Below are positions 18,702-26,444 of a DNA stretch of 64,000 nt, piece after piece (within the stretch, counting starts at the first letter, position 1; every line of letters begins with the position of its first letter). A program made the position numbers and the translations under genes. The notes under the pieces were generated by a model. It saw only the letters and a list, made by a program, of their open reading frames with translations. It was not told the DNA's origin and searched no databases. The DNA comes from Erysipelotrichaceae bacterium (GTDB lineage: Bacteria > Bacillota_I > Bacilli_A > Erysipelotrichales > Erysipelotrichaceae): contig JAFYHQ010000046.1 in NCBI GenBank assembly GCA_017539105.1, positions 1-64,000 of the forward strand, in the 5' to 3' direction.

Positions 18702-19427
18702 ATGGCAACGAAAAAAGAGAAAAAATATGTAGCCGCTTCTCCGGAAGTCGAAGAAGCCGTTACAAGAACAGGCAAAGTCAAAGAAGCGAAACCTGTGGGC
18801 AATCCGAAACCATTGCGTATCGACGCTTTCCTGCTTTGGATCCTGGCTTTGGCATTTGAAGTATGCGCTTTGTTTGTTTTCTTAGGCAAGCTTGATCTCA
18901 AGTTCATCCCTCAGCTCTATCAGCTGATCGGTTTCCTTGTGCTGGATCTGATTGCTGTCATCATTGGCGCACAGCTCTGGAAGAAAGCGAACCACATCGA
19001 TCCTGTTTCCGAAGAAAACAGCCTGAAATTCTGGTTATGGAACAATATGGGTCTGATTGCTTGCGCAGTCTGTTTCTTCCCATTCATCATTCTTGTTTTA
19101 ACGAATAAGGACGCAGATAAGAAGACCAAGACGATCGCAACGGTCGCAGCAGTGATCTGCCTGCTGATCGGCGGTCTGTTCTCTTATGACTGGAATCCGG
19201 TTTCCATCGAACAGAAAGATGCAGCAATGGATACCCTGGGATCGACGACAGTTTACTGGTCGACATTCGGCAAAGTCTATCACACGCATGACGACTGCCA
19301 GCACCTGAACCGCAGCGAGACATTGACTTATGGCACGGTAGAACAGGCAATCGCAGCCAACCGTGTCCGTCTGTGCAAGACCTGCGCATCCCGCGACAAC
19401 ATTACCGGTCTGGCGACCGACGACTGA
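18702..19427 (+). CDS. Membrane protein of unknown function with C-terminal His/Cys segment
   Basis: 241 residues. A charged Lys-rich N-terminus (about 45 residues) is followed by four hydrophobic helices with small loops. A soluble C-terminal tail carries KVYHTHDDCQHLNRSETL and RVRLCKTCASRDN; its spaced His and Cys residues could bind a metal. This tail resembles short extracytoplasmic Cys-pair domains in other Bacillota proteins, but I do not recognise the family. AAGGAG precedes the ATG. It is monocistronic, with a strong terminator. Confidence 0.75.
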   Translation: MATKKEKKYVAASPEVEEAVTRTGKVKEAKPVGNPKPLRIDAFLLWILALAFEVCALFVFLGKLDLKFIPQLYQLIGFLVLDLIAVIIGAQLWKKANHIDPVSEENSLKFWLWNNMGLIACAVCFFPFIILVLTNKDADKKTKTIATVAAVICLLIGGLFSYDWNPVSIEQKDAAMDTLGSTTVYWSTFGKVYHTHDDCQHLNRSETLTYGTVEQAIAANRVRLCKTCASRDNITGLATDD

Positions 19428-19452
19428 TTCACAGTCCAGAACATCAGTTCAT

Positions 19453-19478
19453 AAAACCGCTTCATAAGAAGCGGTTTT
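19453..19478 (+). terminator. Terminator of the 18702 gene
   Basis: Perfect stem AAAACCGCTT/AAGCGGTTTT, 6-base loop, continuing into a T run and TTATTG. Confidence 0.9.
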
Positions 19479-19500
19479 TTTATTGTTTTACATATATTGT

Positions 19501-20055
19501 CTACTGATTGCCCATCAGTTCGAGGCAATACTGTTCGAAGTCTTTTTCTTCTTCCCAGGAAGCAAAGGAGAATTCCTGCAGCTTGCCACGGTCGTTCTTC
19601 CAATACAGATACAGCCATGGTCCCGCATCGCCATCAACGACATCGTCGTCTCTGTTCTGAACGATCCCGCCGCAAAGAGATTCAAAGAAATGATTCCATT
19701 CTTCCTGCGTCAGTTCTTTCGTACCGGAGACAGTGATATCCTCTTCCCGCAATGGCCAGTGATCGCCTTCCCTTTTCTCATGATAGAAATAATATCTGCC
19801 ATCTTCGGCATAGAAACGGTAGCGCTGATAATCAGGCGGATACGTCGAAGCGTCATAGGTATAATAGAACTCTGTGATATCATCGGACAGGATATCCTTT
19901 CCGACGATCTTCTTTCCTGACACAAGATCCGTAAGACTCATATTTCTACCTCCGAGAATCACCAGCAGAACGGCAACGACAAACAGAATGCATCCTGCCA
20001 ACAGGAAGATGCCTCGGGTTTTCTTGTTACCTGTCGTATCGTTGGATTTTTTCAT
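19501..20055 (-). CDS. Membrane-anchored protein of unknown function
   Basis: 184 residues. A basic N-terminus (KKSNDTTGNKKTR) and one hydrophobic helix (GIFLLAGCILFVVAVLLVIL) are followed by a soluble domain of about 140 residues, probably outside the cell. The domain is rich in Tyr, Glu and Asp (ITEFYYTYDASTYPPDYQRY). No known domain is recognised. TATAAT lies 9 bases before the ATG and no ribosome site is visible, so it is another near-leaderless gene. It follows the kinase-like gene in the same direction. Confidence 0.7.
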   Translation of the reverse strand: MKKSNDTTGNKKTRGIFLLAGCILFVVAVLLVILGGRNMSLTDLVSGKKIVGKDILSDDITEFYYTYDASTYPPDYQRYRFYAEDGRYYFYHEKREGDHWPLREEDITVSGTKELTQEEWNHFFESLCGGIVQNRDDDVVDGDAGPWLYLYWKNDRGKLQEFSFASWEEEKDFEQYCLELMGNQ

Positions 20056-20065
20056 GATATCTCAA

Positions 20066-20626
20066 TTATAACATCCCGGGATGCTGATGAAGATAATCCC
20101 TGAATTCCGGGGTATCGCTCCAGTATCTGCTTCCCCAGTTCTCAAAGTTCCATTCTTCCATATAGGTATTGCATTCATAGTCTACATACCAGAGCAGATC
20201 ATCATGAATGATGAAGTTGGTTGGGAAATAATCGATATTCAGGCCATACGAACGCGCCAGCTGCGCCATTTCTTTTACCTGCATGAGATAAGAGTCTATG
20301 TTCTTTCCATCGCGTACGTACGTAAAAACGGTCTCTCCGGGGATGTATTGTTTGATGATGATTTCCTGATCGGGATCGATTTCCAGCATCTCGGGGATCC
20401 GGATGCCTGCTTGAAGCAGTCTCTCATAATCACAGGATTCCGCTTCGAACTTGTTTCCGAACTGATAATAATCGCAAGGCTCATGATGGATCTGTTTCAG
20501 GACGATTTCCTTTCCATCGCATTCCGCCAGAAAAGAATAGCCTCCCTTTCCATGACCGAGCAGCTTCATCAGAAGATAATCCTTGCCAAGGACATGTACC
20601 GTTTCACTGACATTCAATGGTCTCAT
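20066..20626 (-). CDS. Miniature protein-kinase-like protein
   Basis: 186 residues. LLGHGKGGYSFLAE resembles a glycine-rich loop, IVLKQI the ATP-binding Lys strand, and NIDYFPTN has the D-x4-N spacing of the kinase catalytic loop (H-R-D-L-K-P-E-N). VDYE follows as the likely DFG equivalent. This is about two thirds of a normal kinase domain, closest in layout to Bud32/RIO or lipopolysaccharide-kinase-like folds. HRD is replaced by NID. Function unknown. The start codon lies 3 bases past the stop of the DUF4298 gene, so translation is probably coupled. Confidence 0.65.
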   Translation of the reverse strand: MRPLNVSETVHVLGKDYLLMKLLGHGKGGYSFLAECDGKEIVLKQIHHEPCDYYQFGNKFEAESCDYERLLQAGIRIPEMLEIDPDQEIIIKQYIPGETVFTYVRDGKNIDSYLMQVKEMAQLARSYGLNIDYFPTNFIIHDDLLWYVDYECNTYMEEWNFENWGSRYWSDTPEFRDYLHQHPGML

Positions 20627-20629
20627 ATG

Positions 20630-20929
20630 TTAAATGCGATTCTTCAGAATATCCGTTGCTGCCTCCAGCATCCTGATCGCTTCCTCTCTCAGTGCAATGA
20701 TCGCATCATAGACAAGATCTTCCGACAGCACGCCCGCAGGCATGCCTTCCGGCAGTTTTCTGTCCCGGTCTTCATACCATTCTTCGCTTCCGTAGTATCT
20801 GAATAAGGCAGTCATGTCTTCCTTCGATTCTTCGATCTTATCCAAAGCATACGCCATGCTGGCAATGATTTCGTTCGTTTCATTCAGGCACTTTTCCATT
20901 TCGCTGATCCTTTCGATCGCTTTCTCCAT
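20630..20929 (-). CDS. DUF4298-family protein
   Basis: 99 residues, largely helical. It matches the DUF4298 pattern: an N-terminal helix around RISEMEKCLNETNEII, then LFRYYGSEEWYEDRD, then AGVLSEDLVYDAI. The role is unknown. It has a strong AGGAGG, which begins right after a small terminator-like hairpin at 20944-20960. Its expression may therefore depend on read-through from upstream. It is followed immediately by the kinase-like gene. Confidence 0.8.
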   Translation of the reverse strand: MEKAIERISEMEKCLNETNEIIASMAYALDKIEESKEDMTALFRYYGSEEWYEDRDRKLPEGMPAGVLSEDLVYDAIIALREEAIRMLEAATDILKNRI

Positions 20930-20943
20930 ATCTTCCTCCTAAA

Positions 20944-20960
20944 AAGGGCATAATGCCCTT
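20944..20960 (-). terminator. Small terminator or attenuator between two minus-strand genes
   Basis: Stem AAGGGCA/TGCCCTT with a 3-base loop, then TTTAGGAGG: the U-tract runs straight into the ribosome site of the DUF4298 gene. Confidence 0.6.
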
Positions 20961-21584
20961 CTATGCTTTATTGTTTCCTTTCAGTTCCGCCTCATGCTTA
21001 TCTGCCAGAGAATTATATTTCTTTGCTTCGGCATTGATGCCCTTGTTCGCATACATCTTTGCGACCAGCCTTTCTTTGGCCGGAAGCTCAAGTCTTGTCG
21101 CTTTCTTAAGATCCTTCAATGCTTCCTCGAGATACATATGCGATCCTCTGACATAAGCATCATAAGTCATCTCGATATCCCGCTTGTTGCGATAGACATC
21201 GAACTGAGAAAGCTTCTCATAATAACGGGTCGCGTCTTCTTTCCTGCGGCGATCGATATAGTAATAGAAGATCTGCGGATAGACCTTCTTCTTCTGGGAA
21301 TCCTTGAGATCCATTTCCTCGAATTTTTCGATCTGTTTCTCGATCAAGGCATCGTCACGCTGCAGTTCCGCCACATTGAAACGGATCAGTTCCTGATCGA
21401 ACTTGCTTAAGGTTTTAGCTGCCAGTGTCTTTGAGACCGCTTCAAATTCCGCTTCATTGTTCTCAAAAGCCGCACGGATCAGCTTGTTTGAAACGCTCCT
21501 GCGAACGATGAAGTACAGGATCTCGAGAACCAGCACAAGATCCGCTATGATCATACCGATCACTATCAGCAAATCAAAACTCAT
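20961..21584 (-). CDS. Membrane-anchored helical-repeat protein
   Basis: 207 residues from ATG 21584, which has GGGGGTC upstream. One N-terminal helix (LLIVIGMIIADLVLVLEILYF) is followed by about 180 residues of amphipathic helices with TPR-like spacing (YYYIDRRRKEDATRYYEKL, MYANKGINAEAKKYNSLAD). It is likely a cytoplasmic scaffold on the membrane. No exact family is recognised. It lies in one operon with the zinc-ribbon membrane gene just upstream (1-base gap between stop and start). Confidence 0.7.
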   Translation of the reverse strand: MSFDLLIVIGMIIADLVLVLEILYFIVRRSVSNKLIRAAFENNEAEFEAVSKTLAAKTLSKFDQELIRFNVAELQRDDALIEKQIEKFEEMDLKDSQKKKVYPQIFYYYIDRRRKEDATRYYEKLSQFDVYRNKRDIEMTYDAYVRGSHMYLEEALKDLKKATRLELPAKERLVAKMYANKGINAEAKKYNSLADKHEAELKGNNKA

Positions 21585-21585
21585 A

Positions 21586-21990
21586 TCAGACCCCCATGAA
21601 TGATGCAACAAGGAAGAACAAGGCAACGACGATCACGGCTGTTCCGATGATCCTTGAAAGCAAAGTCGCTTTCCGGATCGGAATACGCGTGAATGTGATG
21701 AAACTGGAATAGATGTAAGGATATACGATCAGCGCCAGACCCATAATGATCATTCCCAGATACATCGGTACGAGCTTATAAGTTCCTGAGAATAAGAAAG
21801 TCGACAGGATGAAACCGATGCTTCCGCAGAAGATCATGATATAAGAGCGATTCTTGTACTGCATATCTTTGTTCAGATAGTCCCGGACCAGTTTCTTGCA
21901 TTCATTGGAACACACATCGAAAGTACCATTCGATACGTTGATGGTCGTTCCTCCTTCGCTGTATTCTTTACCGCAATAGACGCATTTCAT
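21586..21990 (-). CDS. Zinc-ribbon membrane protein
   Basis: 134 residues from ATG 21990 (AGGAAG upstream). The first 40 residues hold a probable zinc site, MKCVYCGKEY ... FDVCSNECKK (CxxC plus CxxxC). Three or four hydrophobic helices follow. The function is unknown. It sits between a class II aldolase gene upstream and the helical-repeat protein gene downstream, all minus strand, so it may be read from the sugar operon although nothing ties it to sugar metabolism. Confidence 0.72.
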   Translation of the reverse strand: MKCVYCGKEYSEGGTTINVSNGTFDVCSNECKKLVRDYLNKDMQYKNRSYIMIFCGSIGFILSTFLFSGTYKLVPMYLGMIIMGLALIVYPYIYSSFITFTRIPIRKATLLSRIIGTAVIVVALFFLVASFMGV

Positions 21991-21991
21991 A

Positions 21992-22636
21992 CTATTTCTT
22001 CCTGTAATCGCCGAAACCGCTTCTGACGACAGCCATCTGTTCATCCGTCAGAAGGATCGGCTCCTTGCCTGCGACACGGCAGTTGTAGTACAGCTGGCAG
22101 CAGAATTCGATCTGTTCCGCCACGTCCATCGCATAAGGCAGATTCTTGCCTGTCGAAAGCAAGCCGTGATTGCCTAAGATGCAGGCACGGTTATCGCCCA
22201 TCGCATCATAGGCGGCTTCTGCCAGATCATAAGTCCCGAACTGCACGTATGGGATATAAGGAACTTCGCTTCCGGAATAAGCGACCAGATAATGCAGCTG
22301 CGGTACGCTCCAGCCCAGGCAGGATAATGTCGTCGCATAGACGGAATGCGTATGTACGACAGCATTGATATTCGGATTTCTCTGATAGAAGATCCTGTGC
22401 ATATCCACTTCGCTGGAAGGCTTTCTCTCTCCTTCGACGATCGTTCCATCCGGTCTCAAAATGACACAATCTTCCGGTGAAGTCTTATAGTAATCGAAAC
22501 CGGAAGGTGTGATAGCAAACAGATCCAGTTCACGGTTGTATACCGAAATATTGCCGAACGTTCCTACCGTCAGATGACGGTCGACCATGATCTTGCCATA
22601 TTTGACGATCTCTTCTCTTTCTTCTCTCAGTAACAT
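21992..22636 (-). CDS. Class II aldolase (L-fuculose-phosphate aldolase type)
   Basis: 214 residues. The zinc ligands are visible as VHTHSVYA and GNHGLLSTG, and the acid/base Glu lies in KPSSEVDMHR. The fold and motifs match FucA-type aldolases, which cleave ketose-1-phosphates to DHAP and a lactaldehyde or glycolaldehyde. The substrate here is unknown. GGAGAAAG precedes the ATG. The gene follows a 2-hydroxyacid dehydrogenase by 13 bases and belongs with the galactitol-type PTS operon upstream, presumably as its cleavage step. Confidence 0.9.
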   Translation of the reverse strand: MLLREEREEIVKYGKIMVDRHLTVGTFGNISVYNRELDLFAITPSGFDYYKTSPEDCVILRPDGTIVEGERKPSSEVDMHRIFYQRNPNINAVVHTHSVYATTLSCLGWSVPQLHYLVAYSGSEVPYIPYVQFGTYDLAEAAYDAMGDNRACILGNHGLLSTGKNLPYAMDVAEQIEFCCQLYYNCRVAGKEPILLTDEQMAVVRSGFGDYRKK

Positions 22637-22649
22637 GTTTCTTTCTCCT

Positions 22650-23738
22650 TTACTCTATGGTGATCTTCTTGAAATTGACGATCCTATCGGTCACGCCTTT
22701 TTCAATGATCTCATCGATATCTCTTGCCAGAATATACGGAGACAAAGCGATCGAATCCAGTGTTGTTCCTGCCAGATGGGATGTCAGCAGGACATTCTCT
22801 CTATGCAAAAGAGGATAGTCTTCACCTAAAGGTTCCTTATCGAAGACATCGAGTGCCGCGCCTTTGATCAGACCCATATCAAGCGCTTTGACCAGAGCGT
22901 CATAATCAAGAATGCCGCCTCTGGCAGAATTAATGAAATACGCATCTTTTCTCATCTTTTGGAAATGTTCCAGTTTGAACCATTTTTCGGTCGCAGGCAC
23001 ATATCTAAGGTGCAGGGAAACGATATCCGCCGTGCCCAGAAGATAATCCAGATCTGTGGTATATTCAAGATCACCTAGTCCCTTCTTGACCAGGGACTCA
23101 TAGGTCACGAATTCATCATAGACCATCGTATGGACACCTAAAGCCAACAGTTTCTTCGCAACCACGCAGCCGATATTGCCCATACCGATCAGCCCGACTT
23201 TGGAATTGCCCAAAGTCTTCTGTATCGAAGAGTTGTAGTATTCCCTCTTCCATTTTCCTGCCTGTAGCAGGTTGTTCGATAATGTAATATCTCTTGTCAG
23301 ATCTATCATCAGTCCGATCAGGAACTCTCCGACGGAATCGGCGTTACGGATACAGTTGACGACCGGAATGTTTCTTGAAGTGGCAGCCTCGACATCGATA
23401 TGTTCGACCCCGCCACGGTTTGTCATAATCAGTTTCAGATGTTCTGCCTTCTCGATCAGTTTTGCAGGAACCGGGCAGAAGTGTACCATCAGTACATCGG
23501 TATCCTTGATCAGTTCATAAGCTTCTTCGGGAATTTCGACATCCTCGGGATGTCCGGTTTCTATTTTCAGCTGCAGCTCGGGAAAATCTTCCTTGCTGGC
23601 AGGACCAAAAAACAGCGTATTGATTTCTCCGCAGTTGATCTTGCTCTTCACGACGGCATCTTTCATGACTTCGATGTCGACGTTGGCATCGGTGATCAGC
23701 AACACGTTCTGCGGATTTAATGCTAATTCATTCAACAT
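22650..23738 (-). CDS. D-2-hydroxyacid dehydrogenase (phosphoglycerate dehydrogenase-like)
   Basis: 362 residues. NAD site GMGNIGCVVAKKL, catalytic Arg in NSARGGILD, Glu in DKEPLGEDYP and His in TSHLAGTT give the complete triad of the family. It lacks the ACT domain of SerA, and lies in a sugar locus rather than a serine operon. It more likely acts on a sugar-acid or phospho-acid intermediate (inference). It is separated from the PTS IIC gene by a hairpin terminator, so its level may be reduced relative to the transporter genes. Confidence 0.88.
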   Translation of the reverse strand: MLNELALNPQNVLLITDANVDIEVMKDAVVKSKINCGEINTLFFGPASKEDFPELQLKIETGHPEDVEIPEEAYELIKDTDVLMVHFCPVPAKLIEKAEHLKLIMTNRGGVEHIDVEAATSRNIPVVNCIRNADSVGEFLIGLMIDLTRDITLSNNLLQAGKWKREYYNSSIQKTLGNSKVGLIGMGNIGCVVAKKLLALGVHTMVYDEFVTYESLVKKGLGDLEYTTDLDYLLGTADIVSLHLRYVPATEKWFKLEHFQKMRKDAYFINSARGGILDYDALVKALDMGLIKGAALDVFDKEPLGEDYPLLHRENVLLTSHLAGTTLDSIALSPYILARDIDEIIEKGVTDRIVNFKKITIE

Positions 23739-23761
23739 GTCTTTATCCCTTTCTTAAACGA

Positions 23762-23795
23762 AAGGGCTATCGCTATTTTCATAGCAATAGCCCTT
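23762..23795 (-). terminator. Intra-operon terminator between PTS IIC and downstream dehydrogenase
   Basis: Long stem AAGGGCTAT-GCTAT with its complement and one mismatch, tetraloop, then TTTCGTTTAAG on the minus strand. It may be partial, since no promoter is evident between it and the next gene. Confidence 0.7.
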
Positions 23796-23829
23796 ATATC
23801 ACTCTTGTGTTTACCCTTAGAATGAAATG

Positions 23830-25248
23830 CTATGCCTTGTAGGCAGCAGCGTTATTCTCCAGATAGTCGTAGACCTTCTGCTTGTTCTTTCTGAACCAGA
23901 CATACAGAACAACATAGAGAACAACCAATACAGCGATAGCGACGACACCGCCTTTCCAGAACGCATAGAACAAAGCGATCATGAACGGGTGGCATACGAT
24001 ACCGAATGAGCAAACGTTCAAAGCGCCTTCAGGAACGGTGAACTGACCTGTACCGACAGCAACCTGCGTGAACGTAGGAGCCAGCTGAGAGAACAGGATC
24101 AGACCAAGACCGAACCAGATCGCACCCATGACGACTGACTTCGCGATGTTACCATTGGATACACAGACGAATACTTCGACCATGTAAGGCAGAGCGCAGA
24201 GGTCGGCCATCGGCAGGACGTTGTTGCCTAAAGGCTGCATGATGAATGCCAATACCAGCATGATCGGGATCAGCAGGACACCGGTAACCAGTGTGTTCGT
24301 TTCACCGTAACCGCAGGCATCGTTGACTGACAGGAACCAGCGGCGTTCTTTTGCAGAAGCGGCAGCTCTTGACTTGTAGGCATCAGACATTGAAGTGAAA
24401 GCAGATGCGAAGATCGCAGCGACTTTCGGGAAGACAGCCATGATAGCGGCAGTGTTGATCGCAACACCTAAAGCCGTACCCCAGGCAGTCAAAGCGTTTT
24501 CACCAAACAGGAATGGAGCTTCACCGATTAAACCGATCAGCAAGCCAACGAAGAGACCGATCATCATAGGTTCGCCTAAGAGACCTAATTTCTTCTGTAA
24601 GTCAGAAGCATTGATCTTGATCTTGTTGAAGCCTAACTTGGTCAGGATCCAGTCCATCAGAACAGTGAACGGGAATGACTCGAGGTGGTGAGGAGCCGTC
24701 ATACAGCATCCGTCATACTCATAGTATGTGCCCCATCTTAATGCGCACATTTCAGAGAAGAGCAGGATGTAGAACAGCTGGCAGACCATCAGAGCCATCG
24801 CCAGAAGCATGTTGCCTGTCAAAGCATATAACATGGAACCCCAAACCATGAAGGAATAGTTGTTCCAGAGGTCGGATGCCATGAAGACATCTGTGAAGCC
24901 TACGAAGAACAGAATCAGCTGTAACGCGATCGCAACACCGATGAACAGGACGCCTACGGTCGTAGAGTAAGCGATGATCGAGGTTGACTGCCAGCCGGTA
25001 TCGATCGTGGACAGCTTGATGCCGGTATTGTCGACCATCGACTGAACGACTGGAGCGATAACGCCGGAATATGAGTTGATGACCAGGTTGAAACCGGTCA
25101 AGCCAACACCGCAAAGCAATGCAGAGTTGAATGCTTTCTTGGTATCGACACCCATCGCCTTAGACAGAACGAATAAGATGATAGGGATGATGATACCGGA
25201 ACCGAAAGCTCCAAAAATGTTAGATAATGTGTTTAAAAAAGCCTCCAA
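23830..25248 (-). CDS. PTS galactitol-family IIC permease
   Basis: 472 residues with about 10-12 hydrophobic helices. The N-terminus LSNIFGAFGSGIIIPIILF and the segments GFTDVFMASDLWNNYSF and YEYDGCCMTAPHH are typical of GatC-type IIC proteins. It carries the sugar or polyol across the membrane while IIB phosphorylates it. The start is TTG (25248-25246) with GAGGGGG about nine bases upstream; no nearby ATG fits. Order IIA, IIB, IIC downstream of an HPr gene makes a self-contained PTS unit. Confidence 0.93.
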   Translation of the reverse strand: MEAFLNTLSNIFGAFGSGIIIPIILFVLSKAMGVDTKKAFNSALLCGVGLTGFNLVINSYSGVIAPVVQSMVDNTGIKLSTIDTGWQSTSIIAYSTTVGVLFIGVAIALQLILFFVGFTDVFMASDLWNNYSFMVWGSMLYALTGNMLLAMALMVCQLFYILLFSEMCALRWGTYYEYDGCCMTAPHHLESFPFTVLMDWILTKLGFNKIKINASDLQKKLGLLGEPMMIGLFVGLLIGLIGEAPFLFGENALTAWGTALGVAINTAAIMAVFPKVAAIFASAFTSMSDAYKSRAAASAKERRWFLSVNDACGYGETNTLVTGVLLIPIMLVLAFIMQPLGNNVLPMADLCALPYMVEVFVCVSNGNIAKSVVMGAIWFGLGLILFSQLAPTFTQVAVGTGQFTVPEGALNVCSFGIVCHPFMIALFYAFWKGGVVAIAVLVVLYVVLYVWFRKNKQKVYDYLENNAAAYKA

Positions 25249-25327
25249 AATAATTTCCCCCTCTTAATTTCAATGGTTAATCTTCTTTAAAATGCTTTTT
25301 TCGGTAAACGACAAGAACAATAGCTAC

Positions 25328-25627
25328 TTATTTGTATTTCTCTTCGAGGACTTCACAGATGGCATCCATGACTTTTTCCTCGCCCATACCAGTAACCATA
25401 CCCATTCCTTTTACTTTAGGAATGCCTACATCTTCGGTAACCGGAGATGCACATACGATGACGTCGACGTCTTTACCGGTAATGACAGAGTTCAGGCTGA
25501 CAGGACTAGCTTCCAGCATCGTCGCATCCCAGCCTCTTTCTCTGAGCTGTTCCTTGATCTTCAATGCGATCATGGAAGAGGTAACAACGCCAGATCCGCA
25601 TACAGTTACAACTGTGCATGTTTTCAT
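25328..25627 (-). CDS. PTS galactitol-family IIB
   Basis: 99 residues from ATG 25627 (AAGGAGG upstream). The N-terminal CTVVTVCGSGVVTSS holds the phospho-accepting Cys in the P-loop-like CGSG. The length and pattern fit GatB. It accepts phosphate from IIA and passes it to the incoming substrate. A 9-residue upstream extension is possible but would place the ribosome site inside the coding region. Confidence 0.92.
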   Translation of the reverse strand: MKTCTVVTVCGSGVVTSSMIALKIKEQLRERGWDATMLEASPVSLNSVITGKDVDVIVCASPVTEDVGIPKVKGMGMVTGMGEEKVMDAICEVLEEKYK

Positions 25628-25670
25628 AAGATTTCCTCCTTTTTTTATTAACACCTTATATTATAAGGTA

Positions 25671-26129
25671 CTAACCGATATATTGCATAGCGGCAGCATA
25701 GATTTCATCTTCTGTTTCCGCTTTTTTGAATGCTTCCATCGCATCCTTGTTCTGGAACGCACCCAACACTCTCATGATGGTACCGATCTGATCTTCCGGA
25801 TTGGTGATCGCCATCATAAACAGCATTTCTGCCTGAACCTTTCTTCCCGGTTCACCCATATGTTCGAATTCTACCGGATGCGACAGCTTCGCCACGGTCA
25901 CGCCCGGCTTGTTCACATGGATGATATCGGTATGCGGCATGGCGATGCTGATGCCATTCAGCTCCAGACCGGTCGCGAATACTTTCTCTCTTGCTACAAC
26001 GGCATCGATGTAAGTATCCTTCACGAAACCGTTCTTCAGAAACAACTGACCGACCTGCCGGATGGCGTCTTCGCTGTCTTTGGCATCGACGCCTGTCATG
26101 ATCAATTCACGATAAATTGCCTGTTCCAT
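25671..26129 (-). CDS. PTS fructose/galactitol-type IIA
   Basis: 152 residues, EIIA-Fru/Gat fold. The phosphorylated His is in SIAMPHTDIIHVN near residue 62, followed by VTVAKLSHPVEFEHMG. It takes phosphate from HPr, whose gene is immediately upstream. The ribosome site AAGGAG is within the 9-base gap. It is the second gene of the operon. Confidence 0.93.
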   Translation of the reverse strand: MEQAIYRELIMTGVDAKDSEDAIRQVGQLFLKNGFVKDTYIDAVVAREKVFATGLELNGISIAMPHTDIIHVNKPGVTVAKLSHPVEFEHMGEPGRKVQAEMLFMMAITNPEDQIGTIMRVLGAFQNKDAMEAFKKAETEDEIYAAAMQYIG

Positions 26130-26138
26130 AAGATCTCC

Positions 26139-26402
26139 TTATTCGGTAAAACTATCCAGCAGTTCGATGATCTGCTTCAAAGATTCTTCCTCGTTCTCGC
26201 CTTCGACATTGACCGTGATCTTCATTCCCTTGGCCATTCCGCCCATCAGAACGGAAAGAATGCTCTTGGGATTGACCGTCTTTTGGTCTTGGGTAACGAT
26301 CGAAATCTCGTCATTGATCTTGCTGCATAACTGAACCAGCATCGATGCGGGTCTCGCATGGATACCGGTTGGATTTTTCACTGTAAATTCCTGACTGACC
26401 AT
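26139..26402 (-). CDS. HPr-like phosphocarrier protein of the sugar locus
   Basis: 87 residues from ATG 26402 (AAAGGAG upstream). NPTGIHARPAS places the active His at position 15, exactly as in HPr, and PKSILSVLMGG preserves the regulatory Ser (47 here, equal to Ser46). It can thus in principle both feed the PTS and be an HprK target. It is first gene of the galactitol-type PTS operon, so it may be a dedicated paralogue; no general ptsH-ptsI pair is in the window. Confidence 0.92.
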   Translation of the reverse strand: MVSQEFTVKNPTGIHARPASMLVQLCSKINDEISIVTQDQKTVNPKSILSVLMGGMAKGMKITVNVEGENEEESLKQIIELLDSFTE

Positions 26403-26423
26403 ATCTACTCCTTTGCTTTGATA

Positions 26424-26444
26424 TATAATGTTGTTATGAACAGA
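26424..26444. promoter_or_regulatory. Regulator -10 box with possible autoregulatory operator
   Basis: TATAAT at 26424-26429 is 6 bases before the regulator's ATG (26436), again with no Shine-Dalgarno. Bases 26430-26444 (GTTGTTATGAACAGA) match 11 of 15 positions of the palindrome at 28465-28479. Only 33 bases separate this start from the divergent HPr start. Confidence 0.5.
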
